Source of the DNA: DATJFQ01 sp035495555
GTDB taxonomy: Bacteria > Acidobacteriota > Vicinamibacteria > Vicinamibacterales > 2-12-FULL-66-21
Direction: 5' to 3'
Length of the DNA stretch: 64,000 nt
Assembly: GCA_035495555.1 (NCBI GenBank)
Contig: DATJFQ010000055.1
Coordinates: forward strand, 7,315-71,314
Numbering within the stretch: the stretch's first letter is position 1; each line of letters starts with the position of its first letter. The notes below the pieces were generated by a model that saw only the letters and a program-made list of their open reading frames with translations, was not told where the DNA came from and ran no database searches. The position numbers and the translations under genes are program-made. Below, piece after piece: positions 49,845 to 57,930 of this stretch.

Positions 49845-50939
49845 CTAGTTCGAGCCCTGCGCCAGCAGGACGATCATTATGACGATGATAACGCCGATGA
49901 TCAGGAGCGCGATTTTCCACGGGCTCTTCGGGTACTCGCCGGCCATCCTCCCCGTGTAGCCGTTGACGACGGCATGGAACACACGCGGGCCGTAGGTGTA
50001 GGTCAGCAGCCACACGGGTACGAGGATGTGCTTGAACGTGCGCTTCGAGAAGGTCGGGTGAATCTGAAGGTTGCGTTGTGTATCTCCGGGCACCGCGGCA
50101 GAGCACATCGCATAGGTCTTCCGCGTCATCGTGTCTTCGGACGCCTTCGCCGCATCGAGCAGCACGACCTGATAGTGCTCGACGACGAACCCCGACAGGT
50201 ACGACGTGTCATAGGGGACCAGTTCGTTCGTCAGAAACGGCTCGACCTGACGCAACAGGCCAATTGGCACACCGGTCGTCCCCGGAATCGGCTCGTCGTC
50301 GAAAAAATGTTCGACAACGCCCGACGCCGGCTCCCACCGGGTCTGGCGCACCTGTCGCGTCTGCATGCGGCCGTTGCTGTCCCGATAGGTCTCGGTCGTG
50401 TAGTAGTAGTAGCCAGCCTCGGCTTCCCAGGGAGAGGTGACTTCGGCATCGAACGTCCAATACGGGATGTAGATCCCGTGGACGGTGTCGACGAGCGCCC
50501 GCGATTTGAGCGCGCCCGGCGCGAGCCATTTGCTCGCGTACCAGCGGCGGATCTGTTCGCGAACGGCTGATTCGGCAATTTTGAACGGCAGCAGACTCTG
50601 TGGCCGGATCGGCTCTTTGACCTCCTGGTAGTCGACCAGCTCCGGCGAACCGCAGAACTCACAGCGCTGGCCGACCCGCGACGGGTCGAAGACCGACACC
50701 GCCTTGCAACTCCGGCACTGCACAGTGTGGCGCTCGGTCTGCCACCCGCGCATGTCGTCGGGCAGCTCGCGAAGCGCTTTCACCAGATCCAGTTCGACGA
50801 TCTGCCCTGCGGGATCGACGTCGAACGGCGTCTCCGTGCCGCAGAACGGACACACGAGTTTCTGCCTGCCCGGATTCCACTCGGCCTGCGCGCCGCAGGC
50901 CGGGCACGCATGCTTTTCAACGGCAACGACGGACGTCAT
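49845..50939 (-). CDS. Zinc-ribbon membrane protein, partner of the SPFH protein
   Basis: The product has 364 residues. It starts with four CxxC zinc-binding knuckles: CPACG, CPFCG, CRSCK and CEFCG (about 11-95), two zinc ribbons in all. The middle (PQSLLPFKIAESAVREQIRRWYASKWLAP, then IYIPYWTFDAEV) is the conserved core of this family. A membrane helix at about 340-358 ends the protein. Similar zinc-ribbon proteins are coded next to SPFH proteins in the Bacillus ydjFGHI region. Here the SPFH gene lies 150 bp upstream on the same strand. A role in membrane or envelope stress is inferred from this context only. Confidence 0.85.
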   Translation of the reverse strand: MTSVVAVEKHACPACGAQAEWNPGRQKLVCPFCGTETPFDVDPAGQIVELDLVKALRELPDDMRGWQTERHTVQCRSCKAVSVFDPSRVGQRCEFCGSPELVDYQEVKEPIRPQSLLPFKIAESAVREQIRRWYASKWLAPGALKSRALVDTVHGIYIPYWTFDAEVTSPWEAEAGYYYYTTETYRDSNGRMQTRQVRQTRWEPASGVVEHFFDDEPIPGTTGVPIGLLRQVEPFLTNELVPYDTSYLSGFVVEHYQVVLLDAAKASEDTMTRKTYAMCSAAVPGDTQRNLQIHPTFSKRTFKHILVPVWLLTYTYGPRVFHAVVNGYTGRMAGEYPKSPWKIALLIIGVIIVIMIVLLAQGSN

Positions 50940-51089
50940 CTCTGGCCCGGGGGCTTCGCCCAGCCGGCCCCCCCGGCGCCGTCGCTCGCGGGGGCCCCTT
51001 GCCCCGCTGCGCTCCGCCGGGGCGCGCCACTGGCGCGCCTCCGATCTTCGTGCGCCGCTGATCGCGTTCTGGAATCGAGCATCGTTCGA
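50940..51089. other. GC-rich hairpin region between SPFH and zinc-ribbon genes
   Basis: This 150-bp gap between two same-strand genes holds GGGCTTCGCCC (50951-50961), related to GGGGCGAAGCCCC at 15128-15140, and further GC inverted repeats. No promoter or gene is recognised. The hairpins may process or attenuate the SPFH-zinc-ribbon transcript. Confidence 0.4.
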
Positions 51090-52148
51090 CTATTTCGCCA
51101 GATACTCGTCGAGCGAGGAACGCTTGACGCGCCACGACGTCCCGATCTTCCTGCCCGCGAGTTCACCGGACTGCAGGATCGTCATGACGTCGCTCTCCGG
51201 CACGCCGAGCGCTTTCGCGACATCGTCGGGCGACAACAGTTCGGGGAGCGCCGGCGACGCTGCGGCGACCGCAGCGGTCGCGGCCTGTCCACCGGCGATG
51301 CCGCCCTGCTGCTGCATCATCTGCTGCGCGATCGAGAGCCCGACAGCCATTTCGGCGGCGAGGCCGCCCGGACTGCCGCCGCTCTTTTCCATCCCCTGGG
51401 CCATCTGGAACTTCACGTAGTCGTTCAAGTTCCCGACGGCCGCCATGCTCGATCGCTTGTCGATCGCCGTCTCGACTTCCGGCGGGACCGACACGTTCTC
51501 GACGATGAAGCTGGGCATCTCGAGTCCGTACTTGGCCGAGATCACCGGGTTGATGAGGGGCAACAGCGCCTCTCCGAGTTCCGTGTAACGGCTCGCGACG
51601 TCGAACACGGGGATCTTCGCCGTCGCGAGCGCGTCAGCGAAAATGCTGACGATCCGCGAGCGCATGGTGTCGGCAAATTCGTCGAGACGGAAGTTCTGAT
51701 CGGACCCGGCGACTTCTTTCAGAAAGAGCTTCGGGTTGATGATGTGGAAGTCGTAGGTCCCGAAGGCGCGGGCGCGGACGATGCCGAGATCTTCGTCCCG
51801 CATCATGATCGGGTTTGCGGTTCCCCACTTGTTGCCCGTGAACAGCCGCGTGTTGAGGAAGTAGACGTCCGCCTTGAAGGGCGAATTGAAGCCGTACTTC
51901 CAGGACTGCAGCTTCGTGAGAATCGGAATGTTCTCGGTGGTGAGCGTGTGCTTGCCTGGACCAAACGTGTCACCGAACTCGCCGAGGTAAACGAACTGCA
52001 CCTGCTGCGATTCGCGCACGATCAACTGCGCGCCGTTCTTGATCGCCTTGTCCTCGTCCGGAAACCGAAACGACAGCGTGTCGCGCGAGTCGTCGGTCCA
52101 CTCGATGACTTCGATCAGCTCGCCCTTGATGAAATCCATCAAACCCAT
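51090..52148 (-). CDS. SPFH-domain protein with C-terminal excisionase-like helix-turn-helix
   Basis: The product has 352 residues from the ATG at 52148. It begins MGLMDFIKGELIEVIEWTDDSRDTL, the wording of YdjI-like SPFH proteins. The SPFH/band 7 domain covers about 20-250 (GPGKHTLTTENIPILTKL, RAFGTYDFHIINPKLFLKEVAG, NVSVPPEVETAIDKRSSM). A Gln/Gly-rich linker (AQQMMQQQGGIAGGQ) leads to a compact C-terminal domain at about 300-352. That part (LLSPDDVAKALGVPESDVMTIL, then KIGTSWRVKRSSLDEYL) looks like the HTH_17 helix-turn-helix of excisionases. This makes an unusual membrane-scaffold/DNA-binding-like combination. Confidence 0.88.
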   Translation of the reverse strand: MGLMDFIKGELIEVIEWTDDSRDTLSFRFPDEDKAIKNGAQLIVRESQQVQFVYLGEFGDTFGPGKHTLTTENIPILTKLQSWKYGFNSPFKADVYFLNTRLFTGNKWGTANPIMMRDEDLGIVRARAFGTYDFHIINPKLFLKEVAGSDQNFRLDEFADTMRSRIVSIFADALATAKIPVFDVASRYTELGEALLPLINPVISAKYGLEMPSFIVENVSVPPEVETAIDKRSSMAAVGNLNDYVKFQMAQGMEKSGGSPGGLAAEMAVGLSIAQQMMQQQGGIAGGQAATAAVAAASPALPELLSPDDVAKALGVPESDVMTILQSGELAGRKIGTSWRVKRSSLDEYLAK

Positions 52149-52264
52149 GTGTGCAGCTCCTGTTCGCCGTATTCTACCGGACGTCACGGATAACTACGCG
52201 ATCCCGCAACACCGCGATCGCAACGCGCCTGTGAGCGATCCTGCTGAAGACAGGCATCGTGCGA

Positions 52265-52292
52265 AGTTGGTAGTTGGGTGTTTGTGTAGTTA
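52265..52292. repeat. GTAGTT-type 8-bp repeat copy
   Basis: The run GTTGGTAGTTGGGTGTTTGT then GTAGTTAT lies in the gap upstream of the S10 peptidase gene. It belongs with the runs at 3811, 33369, 38517 and 54046. Confidence 0.5.
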
Positions 52293-52394
52293 TATTTGAC
52301 GAGTCGACCCTGCCGCGGACAGCCGCCGCCGCTTCATGCGCCGAGGCGCCCGTTCGCCAGAGCCACGCCCCCACTTCCGGAAGGAGTTCGAACG

Positions 52395-53987
52395 ATGCGC
52401 ATCCGCGTCCTGTTGGTCGGAACCGCCCTCTCCTGTTTTGCGCTGGTCCCTCCCGCTCTCGCACAACCGCCTCAGCCAGGGCCGCCGGGCCGCCAGACGA
52501 CGCCTGGCGGACAAGGGGCGCGCGCCAATCAGCCGTCCGAGGACGAAGGCGTGCAACCCGTCGAGAAGGTCTCGACGACCCAGCACACGGCGACGATCGG
52601 CGGCAAGACGATTCCTTACACGGCGAATGCCGGCACGATGATCATCCGCGACGATGCGGGGAACCCGAAAGCCACCGTCTTCTACATTTCATACACGGCT
52701 GACAAGACCGACGTGGCGAACAGGCCGGTCACGTTCTTTTTCAACGGCGGCCCTGGTTCGGCGTCGATCTGGCTCGACATGGGGATCATGAGCCCGAAGC
52801 ATCCCGAGATGGCGGAAGGCGGATCGGAACCGGCGCCGCCGTACAACCTGGTGGACAACCCGAACTGCCCGCTGGACGTCACCGATCTGGTCCAGGTCGA
52901 CGCGATGATGACGGGCTACTCGCGTCCGGGCGTGGGCGTGAAGGCGGCCGACTACACCGGAGCCACCAACGACATCAAGATGTTTGGTCAGTTCATCCGG
53001 AATTATCTGGACAAATACGACCGGTGGGCGTCGCCGAAGTATCTGTTCGGTGAGAGTTACGGCACGTTCCGCTCTGCGGGGCTGGCATCCGAGCTTCAGA
53101 GTTCAGAAGGCATCGAGCTGAACGGGATCATGCTGCTCGGCACCGTGCTCGATTTCCAGAACATTTCGCAGTCGCGGACGAACGACATCGGATACGCGAC
53201 GTTCCTGCCGACTTACACGGCGTCGGCGTGGTACCACAAGAAGCTGGCGCCAGCGCTGCAGAAGCTGACGCTCGAGCAGGCGGTGCAGCAATCGCGGCAA
53301 TATGCGTTCGGCGATTACCTGACGGCGCTGGCGAAAGGCAACACCCTCACCACAGCGGACCGATCCGCCATCGCCCAGAAGCTCGCGGATCTCACCGGGC
53401 TCTCGCAGCGGTTCATCCTCAACACCGATCTTCGGATCGAGGCGGGCATGTTCCGGACGGAATTGCTGCGCGATCAGCGGCTGACGCTGGGACGCTACGA
53501 CACTCGGCTCACCGGCATCAACGGCAACGCGGCAAGCCAGCGGCAGGACTACGATGCGTCCGACGTCGCCCCGTCGAGCGCGTTCATGGCGGCCTTCATG
53601 CGCTATCTGCACGACGACCTGAAATACACGAGCGATCTGCAGTACTACATGGGCGGGCACACGGGACGGTGGGACTATACCGGCGTCAATCCAGGGTTCG
53701 GGCAGGGCTATCCGACCGAATCGGAGTCCCTGCGGCTCGCGATGGCCAAGGATCCGTATCTGCACGTGATGGTCGGCGCGGGCTACTACGACAGCGCGAC
53801 ACCGTTTGCCAACGCCGAATATACGTTCGCGCACCTCGGCTTCGACAAGACGTATACCGACCGCGTGCAGTTCAAGTACTACGAGAGCGGCCACATGGCG
53901 TATCTGAACCAGCCGTCAGCGAAACAGCTCAAGGCTGACATCGCGAAGTTCATCACCGCCACGGAGCATCTCACGGGGATGCACTGA
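52395..53987 (+). CDS. Secreted serine carboxypeptidase-like protein (S10 family)
   Basis: The product has 530 residues from an ATG with AAGGAG nine bases upstream. The signal peptide MRIRVLLVGTALSCFALVPPALA is cleaved near 23. A Pro/Gly/Gln-rich linker follows. The alpha/beta-hydrolase core has PVTFFFNGGPGSASIWLDMG (oxyanion region), nucleophile Ser221 in FGESYGT, and the late catalytic His in YESGHMAYL. The wording GGPGSAS and GESYG is S10-like. Probable role: breaking down peptides outside the cytoplasm. The gene is single, with an inverted repeat after its stop. Confidence 0.92.
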   Translation: MRIRVLLVGTALSCFALVPPALAQPPQPGPPGRQTTPGGQGARANQPSEDEGVQPVEKVSTTQHTATIGGKTIPYTANAGTMIIRDDAGNPKATVFYISYTADKTDVANRPVTFFFNGGPGSASIWLDMGIMSPKHPEMAEGGSEPAPPYNLVDNPNCPLDVTDLVQVDAMMTGYSRPGVGVKAADYTGATNDIKMFGQFIRNYLDKYDRWASPKYLFGESYGTFRSAGLASELQSSEGIELNGIMLLGTVLDFQNISQSRTNDIGYATFLPTYTASAWYHKKLAPALQKLTLEQAVQQSRQYAFGDYLTALAKGNTLTTADRSAIAQKLADLTGLSQRFILNTDLRIEAGMFRTELLRDQRLTLGRYDTRLTGINGNAASQRQDYDASDVAPSSAFMAAFMRYLHDDLKYTSDLQYYMGGHTGRWDYTGVNPGFGQGYPTESESLRLAMAKDPYLHVMVGAGYYDSATPFANAEYTFAHLGFDKTYTDRVQFKYYESGHMAYLNQPSAKQLKADIAKFITATEHLTGMH

Positions 53988-54006
53988 GAAATAACGACGC
54001 AACGTC

Positions 54007-54056
54007 GCAACTCCCAACGACTCAGGGCGGCGCCCCTTGTGTCGTTGTGCAGTTGC
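54007..54056. terminator. Hairpin between convergent S10 peptidase and msrB
   Basis: Outer arms GCAACT and AGTTGC, then CAACGAC/GTCGTTG and an inner GGGCG/CGCCC, form a stem with few unpaired bases. Its right side runs into GTAGTTGTG repeats (54046-54072). It is well placed to end both transcripts; no T-run is present, so it may equally be a dispersed palindrome. Confidence 0.55.
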
Positions 54057-54083
54057 GTAGTTGTGTAGTTGTCTTCGAAACCT

Positions 54084-54491
54084 CTATTTCCCCGGTTCGA
54101 ACCGCAGCGCGATTCCATTGATGCAGTAGCGGCGCCCAGTTGGAGGCGGGCCATCCGGGAACACGTGACCGAGATGCCCGCCGCATTGCGCGCAGTGCAC
54201 TTCGGTCCGCGTCATGCCGTGGGCGCGATCGGTCGTCGTGCCGATCGCTCCCGCGCGCGGCGCGAAAAAGCTGGGCCAGCCGGTCCCGGACTCGAACTTC
54301 GTTTCGTTCGCGAACAGCTCGTTACCGCAGCCGGCGCAGTAAAACGTGCCGGGCCGCTTCTCGACGAGCAGCGCGCAACTCCCCGGCCGCTCCGTCGCGT
54401 GTCCGCGCAAGACGTCGTATTGCTCCGGCGTCAGCAGCCGGCGCCATTCTTCGTCGCTTTTCTGAACGGGATATTGATCCATACCTGACAT
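54084..54491 (-). CDS. msrB: Peptide-methionine (R)-S-oxide reductase MsrB
   Basis: The product has 135 residues from the ATG at 54491 (a Met three codons on is equally possible). It reduces methionine-R-sulfoxide. The family order is clear: EEWRRLLTPEQYDVLRGHATERPGS, a zinc site with CAGCG and CAQCGGHLGHVF, FESGTGWPSF and the catalytic Cys in RRYCINGIALRF. The start shares one base with the stop of the AsmA-like gene, so it is coupled to it. Longer starts up to 54518 lie inside that gene. Confidence 0.95.
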   Translation of the reverse strand: MSGMDQYPVQKSDEEWRRLLTPEQYDVLRGHATERPGSCALLVEKRPGTFYCAGCGNELFANETKFESGTGWPSFFAPRAGAIGTTTDRAHGMTRTEVHCAQCGGHLGHVFPDGPPPTGRRYCINGIALRFEPGK

Positions 54492-56023
54492 TATTTCCGC
54501 AGCAGCGCACGTTTCCAATCCAGGCCGAACTGCGGCTTCTCCCGCGTGCCCTTCACGTGGATTGGGATCACCGCGCCCGCGCCGTTGCGCTTGAACAGCG
54601 GGTCGACCACCTTGAGGAAAAAGCCCTTCACGCCGCCGGCCGCCTGCGACACCGTCGCGTCCATTGTCAGGGTACCGTCGAACGCGAGCCGCTCGGTACG
54701 CAACCCGTAGCTGCCGTTCAGCCTGACGGTCGCGCCGGGCACGTCGAACGCCACGGGATTGAACCGCGCATGGCCGTTGCGCACGGTGAACCTCCCGTGC
54801 ATGCCGGACAACACGCGGGCCAGGCCGTCCTTCGGGTCCTTGCCGCGCGCACGCGAGCTGAGCGTCGAAATCTGCTGCTGTACGAGCCGGTCGGTGAAGC
54901 GCGCCTGCTCGAGCGCGAAGCGCCCATCGAGTTCGATGCGATCGGCGATCTTCGACTCGCCGGGGGGAATCACCATCGAGGTGTCGAGCGCAATCGTGCC
55001 GTGCATGACCGGCTTGTCCGTTCGGACGGCGAGCGCAAGCACGTCTTCGAGCCGCCCGTCAGGCAGGTGCACATCCAGCGAAACGGTCCTGCCCTTTGCG
55101 CCTTTCGCCTTGGTCACGGCCCCGGACGTCGTCAACGATGTGCCCAGGAACTTCGCGTCGATCCGTTTGAGGTACGTGTCGCCGTTGGTGCCATCGACCA
55201 CCGCGTGAAACGTCGTATCGAGCGGGACGGGATGCGCAGCGGTATCCACCGTGAAGTCTGGCGTGTGGGTGGTGCCGCGTACGTCGATCTGCATCAACTC
55301 GCCTGCAAAGTCGCCAGTCGACGACAGGATCCCGCCGATGCCGTGGATCGTGCTCAGGTCCGCGTGCGTGAACTCGTAGCGGCCGCTGAGCGGCGTGAGC
55401 CCCGCTTCGTCCGCCCGCCAGGGGCCGAAACTCCCGCCGACGGAAATGTCGCCGCGCGGCACGGGGTTGACGAGCGTGGCCGTGAACGGCATCGAGCGGT
55501 TGAAGCCGACGGATTGAAGCGTGAGGTCATGAATCTGGAAAATCCGCGGGTCCTTCTCCGGATTCTTCGGCACGAGTACGAGCGCCGCGTCACGCGCGTC
55601 CACGCGGTCGATCACGACCGGTCCCGTCGCAGTCTGCGCCGCCTCGTTGCCGGCCTCGCGATCGTTTTTCGAACGCGGGGGCACGGTGATCCGCAGCCCG
55701 ACGAGTTCGACGCTGCGAAAATGCCGCTGGCTCCGCAGCAGACCCACAACCCCGCCCGCGACTTCGAAGTGGTCGACCGATATCAGCGGCGCTGGCTGCT
55801 GCTGATCCTTCAGCCGGATCCGCAGGCCGTCGCCGGAAATTCTCAATCGAGGAAACGTGTGGACCGTGAATGAATCGAGCTCGACCGACGCATGGAGTTT
55901 GTCGCTCAGCGTCTGAACCAGCTTGTCGTGGAGAACGGACGTGCGGGAGCCCGCAAGTGCTATCGCCCAAAGGGTTACGAGCACGCCTCCGACGATGACG
56001 ATGAACCAGCGGGCCAGGCGCAT
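54491..56023 (-). CDS. AsmA-like inner-membrane protein
   Basis: The product has 510 residues with an N-terminal membrane anchor (WFIVIVGGVLVTLWAIALAG, about 6-25). The next part, KLVQTLSDKLHASVELDSFTV, is the AsmA/DUF748 opening. The rest is a long series of beta strands with the repeated theme FxVxxxxA and VNGSYGLRTERLAFDGTLTMDATV, as in AsmA-like bridge proteins. These proteins may help move phospholipids between membranes or control outer-membrane assembly. The evidence is topology and wording only. The msrB start overlaps its stop. Confidence 0.8.
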   Translation of the reverse strand: MRLARWFIVIVGGVLVTLWAIALAGSRTSVLHDKLVQTLSDKLHASVELDSFTVHTFPRLRISGDGLRIRLKDQQQPAPLISVDHFEVAGGVVGLLRSQRHFRSVELVGLRITVPPRSKNDREAGNEAAQTATGPVVIDRVDARDAALVLVPKNPEKDPRIFQIHDLTLQSVGFNRSMPFTATLVNPVPRGDISVGGSFGPWRADEAGLTPLSGRYEFTHADLSTIHGIGGILSSTGDFAGELMQIDVRGTTHTPDFTVDTAAHPVPLDTTFHAVVDGTNGDTYLKRIDAKFLGTSLTTSGAVTKAKGAKGRTVSLDVHLPDGRLEDVLALAVRTDKPVMHGTIALDTSMVIPPGESKIADRIELDGRFALEQARFTDRLVQQQISTLSSRARGKDPKDGLARVLSGMHGRFTVRNGHARFNPVAFDVPGATVRLNGSYGLRTERLAFDGTLTMDATVSQAAGGVKGFFLKVVDPLFKRNGAGAVIPIHVKGTREKPQFGLDWKRALLRK

Positions 56024-56085
56024 TTCTGCCAGTTACCCGAAAAATGCAACGGCCGCGCCATGCGGCCGAGCTGCGCGACAGTCGT

Positions 56086-56946
56086 TCAGCGGCTGGTGTC
56101 CGCGAACGTGTTGCACGCGTTCGGATCGCCGCTGTCGAGTCCCGTCCTGAACCACGTGACGCGCTGCTGCGACGTCCCGTGCGTGAACTTCTCGGGCATG
56201 ACGCGACCGGTGGCCATTTTCTGGAGGCGGTCATCGCCAATCGCGGCAGCGGCGCGCAGCCCTTCTTCGGTGTCGCCGGGATCCAGCTCGACCTTCCCTT
56301 GCGCGGCGCGACCCGGCTGACTCGCCGCGTGTCCCCACACGCCGGCGAAACAATCCGCCTGCAGCTCCAGCCGGACCGACATCGGGTTCGCTTCTGACGG
56401 ATCGGCCCGGACCGCCTGACGCATTCGGCTCTCGATGCCGGTCAACATCTGGACGTGATGGCCGAACTCGTGGGCAAGCACGTAGGCCTGCGCGAAATCA
56501 CCCGGCGCGCCGAACCGGCGCTGTAATTCGTCGAAGAACCCGAGATCGAGATACACCTTGTGGTCGTTGGGGCAGTAAAACGGTCCGGTTGCCGATTGCG
56601 CGAAGCCGCAGGCCGATTGGATTTGATCGCGAAACAGTACGACCTTCGTCTTCTCATACCGTGCGCCCAGGAGCTGGGCCCACGTGTCCTGGACGTCTTC
56701 TGCGACATTGTCGACCATGTCGACGAGGCGTTGTTCCTCGGGGCTGGCGTTCACAGGCGACGAAGTGCCCGTCGTCGTACCGGCGCCGCCGCCCCCCAGC
56801 AGCGCGAAGAAATTCACCCCGGTGAACATGCTCAGGAGGGCCACCAGGATGAACCCGCCGATCCCGAGCGGCACCATCCCGATGCCGCCGCCTCCGCCGC
56901 CCCGCATGTCCTCGATGTTGCCGCGATTACCCGGCGTCCATCTCAT
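56086..56946 (-). CDS. YpfJ-family neutral zinc metallopeptidase
   Basis: The product has 286 residues. The N-terminus has a Gly-rich stretch (MRGGGGGGIGM) and one membrane helix at about 25-50. The zinc site is the HEFGHH motif in VLAHEFGHHVQML. The C-terminal region has LELQADCFAGVWGHAA, with a further acidic ligand, and GDDRLQKMATGRVMPEKFTHGTSQQR, conserved in YpfJ proteins. The family is a membrane-anchored, periplasm-facing predicted peptidase of unknown substrate. Length agrees with E. coli YpfJ (about 287). Confidence 0.93.
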   Translation of the reverse strand: MRWTPGNRGNIEDMRGGGGGGIGMVPLGIGGFILVALLSMFTGVNFFALLGGGGAGTTTGTSSPVNASPEEQRLVDMVDNVAEDVQDTWAQLLGARYEKTKVVLFRDQIQSACGFAQSATGPFYCPNDHKVYLDLGFFDELQRRFGAPGDFAQAYVLAHEFGHHVQMLTGIESRMRQAVRADPSEANPMSVRLELQADCFAGVWGHAASQPGRAAQGKVELDPGDTEEGLRAAAAIGDDRLQKMATGRVMPEKFTHGTSQQRVTWFRTGLDSGDPNACNTFADTSR

Positions 56947-56989
56947 CTGTCACCTCGTCCGCGTGGACTCTAGCAGGGCGTGTACCAAC

Positions 56990-57901
56990 TCAGGAATCAC
57001 GGAGGGCGCGACGAACGTCGCCGTGCGCGAGCACGACCGCAGGCTGCCGCTGGAGCGCCTCGTAATACTTTCGCGCGAAGGCGTCGCCTGTCTCAGACGG
57101 CATGAGCAGCCGATCGACCTGATCGAACAGCGCGGTCGCATCGGCTTCGGTAGTGGCGGCGCTTGGCGCCGCGAAATCATCCATGCGGACGATCAGCTCG
57201 GAAATCTGATGTAGCCACGCAAACCACGGGTCGCTGATGACGAGCTGCAGCAGTTGGCCGGGCGACGCGATCCTGCCGCGATCCATCTCATACGCCGCCT
57301 TTGCATCGTCCAGAAGTGCCTTGTGAAGTGCGAGCAGCTTCTCGCGCAGTGTCGTTACGCGCGCGCGGCTCTCCGGGGTGATCGGGCGCGGTGCGATGCC
57401 GGCGGGCGCAGACTCCGGAGTCGCTGCCGCTTCTGCAAGGAGCGCGTCGACATCGAGGGAATGGGTGAACATGTGCAGCGACCCGTCGGGGCGCCGCGGC
57501 CACTCTTCCCGCGGGCGATCCCAATACAACTCCAGGCCGTTCTCGTCCGGGTCCCGCAGATATAACGCCTCGCTCACGCCGTGGTCGGCAGCGCCGTCCA
57601 GGGCAACGCCCGCTTTCAGCAGCCGGCGAAGCGCATCTGCGAGCGCCGCGCGATCGGGATACCGGATCGCGACGTGGAACAACCCGGTCGCGCCGGGATC
57701 TGGCGGACGTCCGCCGCGGCTCTCCCACGTGTTCAGCCCGATGTGATGGTGGTACCCGCCGGCGCTCAGAAACGCGGCCTGCGCTCCCATCCGCTCGACG
57801 ACATCGAAGCCGAGCACTCCCGAGTAGAACGCGACCGCGCGCTCCAGATCGGCAACCTTCAGGTGCACGTGCCCGATGGATACGCGCGGGTCAATAGCCA
57901 T
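56990..57901 (-). CDS. VOC (glyoxalase-type) protein fused to a helical C-terminal domain
   Basis: The product has 303 residues. Residues 1-140 are a VOC/glyoxalase-fold enzyme like catechol 2,3-dioxygenases (HVHLKVADLERAVAFYSGVLGF, GYHHHIGLNTWESRG, LYLRDPDENGLELYWDRP), with probable metal ligands among these His and Glu. Residues about 175-303 are a helical domain (RVTTLREKLLALHKALLDDAKAAYE, LLQLVISDPWFAWLHQISELIVRMDD). Proteins with that second part are usually free-standing and of unknown role. The fusion appears real because the frame is unbroken and no start or spacer separates the parts. The substrate is unknown. Confidence 0.82.
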   Translation of the reverse strand: MAIDPRVSIGHVHLKVADLERAVAFYSGVLGFDVVERMGAQAAFLSAGGYHHHIGLNTWESRGGRPPDPGATGLFHVAIRYPDRAALADALRRLLKAGVALDGAADHGVSEALYLRDPDENGLELYWDRPREEWPRRPDGSLHMFTHSLDVDALLAEAAATPESAPAGIAPRPITPESRARVTTLREKLLALHKALLDDAKAAYEMDRGRIASPGQLLQLVISDPWFAWLHQISELIVRMDDFAAPSAATTEADATALFDQVDRLLMPSETGDAFARKYYEALQRQPAVVLAHGDVRRALRDS

Positions 57902-57930
57902 GTCTCATCATAGCGGGTACTATTCCCGCC

